Assembly: GCA_022496805.1 (NCBI GenBank)
Contig: CM040087.1
Coordinates: 5,220,001 to 5,284,000 of the forward strand
Direction of reading: 5' to 3'
From: Pohlia nutans
Taxonomy: Eukaryota > Streptophyta > Bryopsida > Bryales > Mniaceae
Length of the DNA: 64,000 bases
Made by a program: the position numbers and the translations under genes. The notes below the pieces were generated by a model. That model saw nothing but the letters and a program-made list of their open reading frames with translations, searched no databases and was not told the origin of the DNA. Shown piece after piece: positions 42,223 through 53,200 of this stretch. Position 1 is the first letter of the stretch. Each line of letters begins with the position of its first letter.

Positions 42223-44253
42223 GCACCCTCGATCGATCTCTTCTTCCGGAAATAACAGTTTAATTAGGAGCCTTGATTCTTATGTTCAGTTATGTTTTGA
42301 TGAAGACATCGATGCATTGAATTTTGTGATTTGGACCCATCTTGGATTGTGATTCTAGGTGGAGAGGATATGGTAAGGTATGTAGTTTCATTTTATCACC
42401 GTGGCACAGTTGGCCATTTGGATTTTAGAGATTTGACCAGTCATAATTTGTTTAGCGTCTCTTTGCGTTCTGGGGACGACGGAATGGCAGGTGTCATTTC
42501 AATAGTTTGTTTAGGACCCTTTCATTGTTTGTATTGTCACTGTTCCAACACTGTGATTGATTTGAATTCAATGTTCACACTTGGAATCCAGAATGTGCCA
42601 TTCAGTTACCAAGTTATATTTCATCTTATGTTCTAATATCTGCATCAACTACGCTTTTGGGAGTTTGTTTTACGAGATTCGGTCTGTTTTGACAAGTCTG
42701 TAGCTTTTGGAGGTTGCGTCTTTTCATTTGCAATTAGCGTAGCTCGAATCCTGGGGTGCACTCTATATTATGCTTGAGAATCATGTGCGTTCACGACCCC
42801 TTCTTGAACAACCTCCTTGTGTACTAGAGGTTATATGTCTAAATGCCTTTATATACAGATATATTCCGTTTTAAATATATGTTTAATGTAAGTATATGTT
42901 ATTTTCACGTAATACGGCATTGTTCAAATTGATACCCCTTCTGGGCACTCACGTAAGTGTACGTGTACTATATACTTAGGAGATTCATCTCTTTAGACGG
43001 CACAAGTCGAATGATCGATTCAACAATTTTGATTTCCCTTTTGCACTCTTTTCCTTGTAAACTGAAACTTCTGTGATTGAATCAAGGCTTGGTTTCCCGC
43101 TTCCTTCATAGCGATGTCTACGCTCTGTTCTTTACTGAGAATATGCTTGAATATGCTCCAATATTTCTACGTTGAGAATTGTTGTGAAGCTTCGTCTCTA
43201 CCACATCTGCGTCAATCTGCCCTCATGATCGTGTCATATATATATATATCCATTCTTCAAGTACATTGATGGGCTTCACAAGTGCTTTGCCTCTACCGTT
43301 ATGGTGAGCCTTCAACACGTCAGAAGCCTCTTCATTATTGTTCATTTCAAGCTTTTTTTTAATTGCGTTCTGTTGTGTGAGATTCATATTATGATTGTGG
43401 CTGGGTCCATTCAAGCTAATACGAGCCAAGGGTGTCTTGTTTTGAGTCCTTTGGAGAGTCCTTCGGAGAGTTGTTAGAGACAAAGAAAAAGTCACAATTT
43501 TCATTCAAAGAATCACTTTTTTAATGTATTGATTTCAATTTTCATTCACATAATCATTGATTCAGTTATCCCAAAATTTCTACTAAAAAAATGTTATTTA
43601 TCATTTAGAAAAGTCCTTTGTAAGTCATTAAAACCACTAATGACAGAGCTATTGAGCTACAGATGATGATGAGTAAAGGTGTTGTTTGTGGAAACGTGGT
43701 TTGCTTTTAGATCTTGTTGTATTTCATCTTAGAAGACTTCCTCTACTACTTAGGCCACCGTATTTTGCGCACCAAGTGGGTCTACAAAGCACGAGCAAAA
43801 CGTCCATGGTGAGTGTACTCTAAACTTGAACATGAACAACTTTGTACTTATTTCAATAGTTGTGAAGAGCACATTTCTATATTAACACACTTCTATATTT
43901 TGGATTGACACATTCCTATATTACACTTCTATTTCATTCAACCTTTTGATCACAAGATGAATTAGGAAAAACCCCCAATACATTGGGAGGGGTTTGAAAT
44001 GGAATATACATTTGGGTTTGCAAGGTTGCATGTGCTCTTATGATATATATTTCACTTTATTTCTCATGTAACTTTTATAGCTATGTAAACTCACAATCAA
44101 CTTCCAACCTCAATTATATCTATTATTCTACACAATTGAATCTACAAGGGTTCAATTAGTTTAGAATGGTTTGGTATATTCCATTGATGATTGAACAAGT
44201 CAATTTTTAAGAGATCAAATGAAAGAACACAAGATAAAAACCAAAGTTTGAGT
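42223..44253. other. Region downstream of the dirigent gene
   Basis: Probable 3' UTR followed by AT-rich DNA. Open frames at 42.3-42.6 and 43.2-43.5 kb have no recognisable domain and do not look coding. No matched element termini. Confidence 0.4.
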
Positions 44254-45169
44254 TTAACCCCTAAGCGTCCTCAGCCCTCTTGCCACCCCGAAACAGTGTT
44301 TTTTGGTCTAATTTTTGGAATGGAATTTTTGAATTTTGTGGGAATCTTTTCACATATCGAACCGTATGATATTGAGACTTGGCTTATGGTTTTAGGGTCA
44401 AGTTATTTAGGCTACTTTGGACCGTTGGATCAAAAGATAATAGGGTTTGACTGCGGTTTTCAGAGGTTGACTTTGCCCGGGCAGTGATGCATTTTTTGAC
44501 TATGTGGCGAATTGTAGGTCTTCGATCACTTAGAAAAAAATGCAGAAAAATATGAAGTTCTGCAAAATCATGTAAGCAATATGAGGACAAAAAAAAAATT
44601 GATTTTTGGAGCAATTGTCATGAAAATGTGGGCCTTGCATTCATGGTCACATCACAAGAGCGGTTCCTCTGAACAAGTGTGGGTTGCCCAACTATGGTGC
44701 GGCCATGAACGGAAAATTGCATCCCTTCTACACTCCTGCAACGAAAAAGGGAGGTTGAACTACCTAATGGATCGCTGCCCGCAAAGCTAAAATACTGTGA
44801 ACGGGTGCCCGGCTAGGTAGTTAGCTACAGAGGAGAAAAAGAGTGGATCAGGTTCTGCTGAAGACGAACAGTTGTTGCCGCGCTCCTCCCCAGCCGCATG
44901 CGCGCACTGCGTGCAAGTCGTCACCACGGCCTCCGATCTCACTGCCTGGACTTCGCAACCACAGCCGCAACCTGAAAATTCCGATCTCACTGCCGCGACT
45001 TTGCGTGGTGGAAGCGCCGCCCCCTCCGCGCCGACTGCCTGCACTCCGACAGGAGCCTGCACCTCAACCACCGCCTGAAGTTTTGATCGAGCCCCCGCGC
45101 CCACTACCTGCAACGCCCACGGCGGGCAAGCCACGCCACCGCCACCGCAGCCAGAACTTGCAACGAGCG

Positions 45170-45330
45170 CGCAACCAAAACTCGTGCAACCAATAGTGGC
45201 ATGCGCGCGCAACCAAAACTCACACGCAACCAAAAACTCCCGCGTGCAACCAAAACTCGCACGCGCAACTTCGGTAGCAACCACAGCACGCAACCAAAAC
45301 ACGCAAGCAAAAATCGTGACTCGCAGATCG
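45170..45330. repeat. Degenerate short repeats CGCAACCAAAACTC
   Basis: About seven imperfect copies of a 14-26 bp unit containing GCAACCAAAACTC with CGCGC spacers. They keep open frames on both strands, which explains the apparent long frames here; no protein is supported. Confidence 0.55.
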
Positions 45331-45777
45331 CTAACAGAACCTCGCAAGCAGAAATCGGAACTGGACAAGTGCAAACTCGCTTCCAAAACTCGTGACTTGC
45401 GCGCCCAAGGAAACCTGACGCACCAAAGGATCGCCAAAGAAAGGAGAAGCAACCCACGCGCCGGCTGCAAGGTGGATTTCGACCTCACCTCTAAAATTGA
45501 AAATAACCATCCCCCGTCTCCAGTAGCGTCTGCTTGCCACCTGACCACGCGCCCTGCCCTCCACAAAACTTTGGAAGATGAAGGAGTTCCACTCGCAGTT
45601 TATCCAGCTGTGGACAACCGGTTAGGGTTCCCCGCACTCCCAGTGAAAGTCGCGTCTACCTGGCTCCTCCGCCATCCCTGCAAACACGCACAAGGTTGTT
45701 GCATGCCGGCCCCACGCAGCCTCTAAAAGTAAAAGCCTACTACCGTGCCCCAGCCAAAAATTGCCACAACTGCGTCA

Positions 45778-47495
45778 TTAGCCACGATTCAGATTGAGAA
45801 GAGACCTTCGAAAAAAATCCACGTGCTCCAATGCCTTCTTCCCCACGCGTCGGGTACAAGACTTGTGCATGATCCACGAGTTGACTCTAGCCGTGTCAAG
45901 GAGGAAAAAAAAGAGACGGTGCCACCACTTGTGGCTCCGCACTTGACAACTATACTCCCCTCTAAGCTGGTCAGAGACATCAACTCCCCTCATCCACTTT
46001 GTATAGGCCTTGTGCACTGGGGAGGTGGGAATCTCTCTTCTTTGTGCTCCATCTCGCCTAGGGACCGTATCGGGGTTATTAGAATCGGTAGAAACTGGGT
46101 TTGCATGGGTTGATAACAAGAGCACGGGCTTCTTGTCAACCCATGTCACACAAGAGATCTTCCTACTACGATGCATACGCCAACCGAGACTCCCTTGAGG
46201 CTTTCCTTTCCAAAAGCCACTATTTGCCATGGCTTGAGGCAATCCAACTCTATTAGACCTCACCGTCCCGGTGCCATATGTGCCAAGTTCAACTAAGTCC
46301 ATGAGCAACTTGACACTAGTAAAGAAATTATCCATGAACACTAAATGACCGCGATGATGTAAACCCGAGGTCAAGTTCATGACCACCGCATAGCCCGTTT
46401 TGGCTTCCCCCGGCGCCGCACTCAAAACCGTATCGCGTATAGAGGCACCCGTGTACACTTCAAAGTCATACACATATTTCTTGCTTGCATCCGCGCAACA
46501 CCATACCTTGATGCCCCACTTCGTAGGTTTTTTTGGTAAATATTGCCTTATAGGGCAATATTTACCTTATATCTAACCATCATCTCATCAATGGTGATAT
46601 GTTGCCCTAGATTCCAATTCTCCTTGCACCTCAGCCGTAACTCCGTCAACAACCACTTCAATTTTCCAAGTTTATCATGCTCTACTTGCCCCCGACTAGG
46701 CAACAAAGAGTCGTCCACTATATACAAACAAGCCGAGATTCGCTCAAACCTTTGGCGTGACATACACGAGGAGATCACTTTGCAATGCAGAAAAGGGCAT
46801 GATGATTTCCAATACGACCGATGATTAGGTTGGACCTTGACTCCCATTAGCATAGATATGCCTATCCATGCTCTTAGTTCATCGACTTCCAATTTTCACC
46901 ATTCAACACCCCCTTGAGGATTCCCTCTAACATTTAGAGTTGCAGCATACCGGTTGGACTCTTTACAAATCTTTTCAAGTGTGTGAAGGGTGAAAAAACT
47001 TTGGAAAAGTTGCACTGGTAAGGGAATGTCTCGAAAAACACGAGAAGGGCCAGGTTCGTGACCTGAAAAGGAAATTGGAGGATGAATGTAAAATCGTTCT
47101 GCTTGAGTCTAAGCATTCTCTTAGAATTCACCCTGGTGTCGACCTCGCCCTCTCCCACGGCTCCTTCCACGCCCACGCACTGGCTGCTGCCTGCCTGCAG
47201 CTGTCCTACCCTCGCCTTGAATCTCGGCCAGGTGCGAATCTTGGCCTTGCATCTCGGTCCCCGTGGAAACTGCTTCCCCACGTCCCCGTCCGACGTTGCC
47301 GCGCTCCCCGCGTCTAGATGGCTCCCCACTGCCCCTGCCGCGCCTAGCTTGCTCCCCACGGCCCGTGCCGCGCCTAGCTGGCTCCCCTCTGCCCTGGGCC
47401 TCACTGTACCCTTCTTCCCTCAACCATGCGCACAAAATGCCCTCTCCTTTTTGCAGCAGCTCGTCATGCGTTTGCACTTGATCACTACTCTCCAT
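45778..47495 (-). pseudogene. piggyBac-type transposase (DDE_Tnp_1_7), frameshifted
   Basis: The catalytic core is spread over two frames. 46,548-46,892 holds LRAWIGISMLMGVKVQPNHR and HITIDEMMVRYK (first catalytic Asp). After a one-base loss near 46,555 the frame 45,778-46,473 (open back to about 46,545) holds the GQYLPKKPTKWGIKVW region, GHLVFMDNFFTS (second Asp), WMRGVDVSDQLRGEY (third Asp) and SHKWWHRLFFFLLD. This is the order and spacing of piggyBac/PGBD transposases, and all three aspartates remain. Upstream, another shift leads to SNRYAA-like residues and to an Arg/Gly-rich N-terminal part (to 47,495) starting MESSDQVQTHDELLQKG. No Cys-rich C-terminal finger is visible. It would cut at TTAA and reinsert elements; this copy is dead. 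Confidence 0.8.
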
Positions 47496-48221
47496 TGTAA
47501 TGTACTACAACCGCTTCCACAAATTGCTCAATGCACCTTTGATGCGGCATGTAGCTAGTTTTTACGTTGACCTCTGGCTTGAAAATCAGAAATCCCCAAG
47601 TACTTCTATGCCCACCTAAACCCCGTCAAGCAAAGATCAGCCCTCTAGCCCACACAGAAACTCAATTGCTGCAGGTCCTTGCTTCAGGCTCTGTAGTTTT
47701 TATTCCACAAGCGCCTCGTTCTAAAAAAATGCCGATACCCCCTCCAACGTCCAAATATTCAGCTGAAGCATAGATTAGCGCCACTTGTCCATCCTGTTGG
47801 TCCCGAGGTAATTAGCAGTAGTTCCCCTCGTTGAATTCAATTCAAATATTTGTTGTTCAACTGCCAATCTCAGCCTCATCACTCCTGGGCAGTGAAGAAA
47901 TACTTGAGATTTGGATTGAAAACTTTCTCGTTAGTTATGCACTCGCACTTGTCCATCCATCAACGTTGCAACTGCCCTACCTAATCTTTTGTGCTGAAGC
48001 CATCAAATTTTTGTGTTGAAATGGAAACATACGAGTCATGAATGGACTCCAAAAATCCACTTTCCAAAAAACTTGAGTGTTGTTTTTTGGGTCTAAAAAG
48101 TAGCTACCCAAAATAAATTCACAAAAAATTTCACACTCAAAAAAGTGCCAGATGAAAAAGTTACAGAGCCGTCATTTTGTACATCAAGCGTTTTTTGCAT
48201 GGTTAGGCAGTTAGGGGTTAA

Positions 48222-48563
48222 GGATAACTCTATTAGCAACATGTACTTTGTTAACAACTTACCTTGTTCAATTTTGACTCTAATACCGGTATATAAAGGA
48301 CACATTAGAGTTATTTGTAAAGTACCTCAAAACCCTTCTTTTTGACCTGTAATTTGGAAAGGAGAGGATCGGCATGATCTCACTGTAGACCCAGAATAGA
48401 ACACTGGATAGATTGAAATTTTTATTCATAAAAATTTGGAGGGAGGGAGAAGAATTGGGTAGTGGGGTGGGACCGTGAGGAGTGGTGTCAGAATGCTCTG
48501 GTACCAGCTCTGGTCCATGAAAAATACAGGACAAAGGACCGGATGCCTTTACAAATAACTCTA
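48222..48563. other. Spacer between TTAA elements
   Basis: About 340 bp without gene or matched termini. Confidence 0.35.
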
Positions 48564-49350
48564 TTAACCCCTAAACTTCCCTAGCTTTTTGGGCTTCAAA
48601 ACTGTATTGCTTTTGATGTGATATAGGTCTACATTTAAGTGAGATATATAAATCTCAACTGTATAATCTTGTAGTATACATGTAGATGATGTGAATCAAA
48701 TTTGGAGTCATTTGGCTAGATGGATTGCAAAATCGTAATGTTTTAGTGTTGAAAAAGGATGCTTAAATTTTCCTAGCAACACATTGGAGGTGAAATTTGA
48801 TTTCTAAACCTACTCAAATGAAAAAACTTTAAACAATAAAGTGGTTCAAAATCATCATATAAACACATTGGTACCAAAAAAACTAATGAATTTCTTTTAT
48901 GTGCCCTAAAATTGCCGTTGAATGTCAAAAAGTAGTTCGAAAAGAGACCCATTTGACCTAAAAAGCAAAAATGTCCAAAATAGACCCCTGCACTAAAACA
49001 ACTCCCAAACATTCAAAACAACATGGATTGACATGAAAATTTTGTCATTATAACTAGATTTCAAAGGGAATCTAACTCAACATTTTTTTATTGAAAACGA
49101 ACATTGGATGAAGGAGATACAAGTCCCCGAAGTTGCAGCCATCAAAATACACAAAAATTGTTCAAGAAAACAACCCTTGCTTTCAAATGAATCCAAAAAA
49201 TTCAATACATCTTGAATTGATCTGAAATTTTTCCACTCAAACTAAACATCATGAGGGAAATTTTTTCAAAATTTCATTGAAATTGAACACTGTATGCAAA
49301 AGCTACAGCTCTTTAAGTACCTAAAAAACGTCCAAAATATGGACGCCAGT
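48564..49350. mobile_element. Family C-like TTAA element, right end missing
   Basis: Starts TTAACCCCTAAACTTCCC and follows the family C interior (ATGAATCAAATTTGGAGTCA and TGGATTGACATGAAAATTTT). The similarity fades near 49,350 without an inverted terminus, so the right end is lost or too diverged. Confidence 0.55.
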
Positions 49351-50240
49351 GCTCTTCAAAATTACATATTATGTCAAATCTCATAGTAAGCACCTTGCAG
49401 AACATAATTCACCTAAAATAAGTGCACCTAATTACACCACAAAGGACACCCCAAAATTCTAAGCAATCCTCAGTTTCGTTGGTCACAGTAATTGTTTGGA
49501 AAAGCAACACCACAATACAAAGCTACAATTCTAAGGATGTGAAGAGAGCGTCAGGACCCAACAATGTAAGACGGACCGTCAAAACTATTTACAAAACCAG
49601 CTACAGTAACACGGGAGCAACCCTTTCACTGTTTTATTAGTGAAAACGTGAGTGAATCAACACCATGCCATCATTTGAGACAGAAAAGATAAGGATACAA
49701 ATAGGTGAAGGGAAGTTCCTCTAAGAATTTATGTACCTAGTTTTAATTCTTAGGTGAACACCTATACGCCAGTTTCCTGATCAAACCTTACAGTTCATGA
49801 ATAAATGTATTCCATTGGAAGTAAATCTGCACAAAGTCATCCACAGCTGTTCAGTAGGAGAATTATTTAACTTGAGGATGAACAGCAAGTAAGCATTTTT
49901 TCAGAATTATGGTTTAGAGCGTCTATGAAAATCACAACTTCTTTATTACTGCTTATTCCAAAATAAGATCAGTAGACAAAAATACTTCTACATGCAATAG
50001 AAGGCATATTACTCAAATATATGTTATCTTTTCAAAAAACCTATGGATGTTTTTAATACTATTGCACCCTATAATTTCAAACAATCATATTAAAAAAACA
50101 CTTTGACGGAACAGCTAATTTCTAGACATATCACTTTTCACGTTTATATTGGAAAAAAAATCGAAACTAGCAGTGATCATATATTAAAGCTCATTTTAAT
50201 TTTAGTCATCTGCAGGAAACATGTGTCTCAGGAAACAAAC
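49351..50240. other. Region expected to hold further transporter exons; none seen
   Basis: Lies directly downstream (minus sense) of the last recognised exon of the zinc-transporter-like gene. I find no frame encoding the cation-efflux domain (no SLGLISDAxHMxFD-like stretch). AT-rich, otherwise featureless. Confidence 0.4.
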
Positions 50241-53200
50241 CTGTAGTGGATCTGGATGACACCGAAACAACGAAGAATCTCTTGGAGAGTGATTTGACCA
50301 GTTCTGCAGGTTGAGAGGAATTGGAATAGATGCCTTAAATTTTACACAAGTGCTAGGCAGTAAGAGGATCTCCCACAACCTCCGTGTAAGTGATCTTCAT
50401 CTGCCTCAGCCTGCAGCATTCAAAACTGAAGGTGACAACTGGGCTCAAGTTTCATGAACAGATATGGAACCCCTACATTCTTCAGTTATTTAAGAGTCAC
50501 TGACCACGTTCTTTTCACTCCTTATTAAACCCTACAGAACCAAGAAGCTCACATGTTTTTTATATTATGTCGTATGGACACATTCTTTCCGTCCAATACT
50601 ATTTATTTATTGACCAACACAAGCAATGTTCTTCGCTGATGCTTATGATATAAAATTTGGCACTATCTGAAGTATATGTTTCACAATACAATCAATCAGA
50701 TTAGTCATTTTAAAACTATGAATCCTTGGTTTTTTACGGGTTAAAACAAAGATCAAGTGCCGCGGTATTCCGTTTCTCGAAGTGATGTTTTTCCATGATC
50801 CTAGTCTTACCTTGAACATTCTAAGATGGAAGTGCTATCATATTCACAGGCGGACGATCTTCCTTCAAAAAGCTATTTCCTTGGTCAATGTCGCGAGTAC
50901 TTGGGTCTGTTGCCGTTGCCTCAAAAATTCCTGCACGTTCAAATCCACTTTGAGAAACAAATACATGAAAGATTTGTAACTCACCACTTCTTTCACCTCA
51001 TTGATATCTAAACCGCAAACAAAGACAAATCCTACAGTTTCATGTTACAAAGACTGTTATTACTGACTCTGTACAATTTATCCCCTGCTCAAGGTTTCTA
51101 CAGGTATGCCATTAAAATCCACAAAAAGTACATCCAGAGGAATTTACTCATCTGTAACATAGCCAGTTTTTTGGGTAACACGTAGAAAGAGATGATAAGA
51201 ACGGTTGTAATCTCACCTAATCCAAGCACCGTTGCGCAAATGATGAAGCCAAAGAAAGAGAAGTCCATCCCATAAATATACTCAAAGATGATTATGCCTA
51301 CTGCTGTAACTACAATGTGTATTGGAGAAGCAACAACAATATGCAACCTGCCAAACCAGCCACATATCACAAAAAATGAGCCAATTATCCTTCAAACAGT
51401 GAACTTTTGGAAACTGGTATTGAATCCAAAAGCACTTGAAGACAAATTCAACCAAAAATTCAAAATTAGGCTAGTCTAGAATCTCTAACTTAGCCTAAAC
51501 AAATGACAAAGGAGAACAAAGAATCAGCCATATCCCTAGCAGAACGCTTAACCTCAAAATACCAAGAGCAAAGCCTCCTAAACAGGACAAAATGACAAGT
51601 ACTCTCGCTTGCACATCTAGATTCCAAAACCATCTTGCCGTCCTTGTTAAGTATAAATAATTAAAACCTTAGCTGAGCCCCCAGGAAAGGAGTCCATTCT
51701 AGAAATGTTACCAACCAGAAAAACCTTATAGCGGGGGGGAAAAAAAAGGATAATCCAGGAGTCAAACATATTATCATACCTGTCTTCAACAAAAGTATCA
51801 ACATAAAAAATCAGCACAACGCCAAATAAGATGGTGCTTATGTATGCCCATGCAGCGGATCCATGGGGTTCATCTGATGGATGTTGCTTTCCCTGTCAAC
51901 ACACATGACATGGCGTTTGAGGGGTCAGATACCTGGCCGAAAGAAAAATTACAACAACTAGTAATATCTCTAGAAATAGAGTACACCAAAATTGCAGAGA
52001 TTTCATAAATGAAACCTTGAAGGATTGAGTGCAAGGAAATTGCTTACCATAGCCAATTTGAACATGGCAAAAGGAAATATGAAGCATGCAGCAGCAGCAA
52101 CTGTTACTGCATGCAACCGCTTCTTCGCATTGCTCTGTATTGTCCGTATTTTTTAAGATTAGTGATCACTCACGGTGAAAAGTTGATTCCCAATCTATCC
52201 TAGCAAATGAAAATACTACAAATTACATAAAACAATGCTAAAGCCGCATAGATGATATTGAATAACATGATTATATATAGTATCCCATAGTACATTCCAT
52301 TTAAATATGAAAATGGTGAAAATCCAGTGTCACTAGAGATAAAATGCCATTCAGTAGCTACCTTCGTGTACTCCCGGCGGCTGATGATACGTCGAATGGC
52401 TGCTAGGATCCCTGAAAATGCTGGTAATAACATGGATGATGACTTGATGAGTCCCTCCTCAGCCTCAACCGCTTCTACTTTCACAGTAGCTGATCCAAAA
52501 GGTAGCTAGAAGTCAAAGATGAACACATTAAAAGAATCGTGATAACAACGCATTCATTCTAAAATAAATTGATAAGCTTAGTGTTATTCCATAACTTGGG
52601 ATAGAACCTCCAATCACTTGTTCTGTGAAACTACACTTCTTAACTTCTTTTCGAATATGGTGTCGAAACAGACTAACAAAGTACGTGGGAGGAGGATATA
52701 AAAAGGAGAGTAGCTTGACATTGCCCATCCTTGAGAGAGGAAGTAATACGCTGCACACATAGCCAACAACCCTCCTATCTGCAAACCACAAAAGCTGAAG
52801 TTCAGTCTAATGCTGAGCACCCTCCTCTAATTTTCTTGACAGTGAAGCTCCTAGACTCCAATTTACAGTCATGCAGGGAAGGGCTCGTGTTAAAGTTCGC
52901 CTTATAGGTGAGATACATGATAATCTATAAGAATGTACACATACACGGGTTCAAACAGGTTGGGTTGATACCGCCCAGCTTCATTCCGGTTGAGTATGCC
53001 AATATCGACATACCGTTACAGCAACTCATATTAGCCCTAAATGCTGTGCAGGACATACATGTCCAATTCATCGCATTAAACCACTGCTTACATCTAGGAG
53101 GAAGCTTCTTATCAGATATTATTGACTTCAAAAGGGGGTTGGCTTTCTAATGCTGCTATTTGCAGCACCAACACATGGTCTCTCAGAAAAAAAGGTATGT

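Larger units (their letters stand above)
44254..48221. mobile_element. Decayed piggyBac-type element, about 4 kb
   Basis: Left TTAACCCCTAAGCGTCCTCA and right, inverted, TTAACCCCTAACTGCCTAAC; TTAA is on both sides. It surrounds a transposase gene on the minus strand. The right-hand 80 bp (TACATCAAGCGTTTTTTGCA, then CATGGTTAGGCAGTTAGGGG) resembles the right end of the family D element at 9,651, linking it to the miniature elements. The internal part 44.8-45.7 kb is GC-rich with scattered ACCAAAACTCG repeats. The ends match only partly, so they could in principle belong to two elements. Confidence 0.55.

Noticed and set aside
41749..42263. Antisense and alternate-frame open frames over the dirigent exon
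   Set aside because: Shadows of a GC-rich real exon; only the frame in phase with the signal-peptide exon shows family motifs.
44787..45726. Long open frames on both strands (259 codons minus, 180 codons plus)
   Set aside because: They arise from GC-rich repeats (ACCAAAACTCG units) that lack stops; composition is erratic and no domain is present.
44254..48221. Retroviral or LTR-retrotransposon origin
   Set aside because: No reverse transcriptase, protease or LTRs; the transposase motifs are piggyBac-type.
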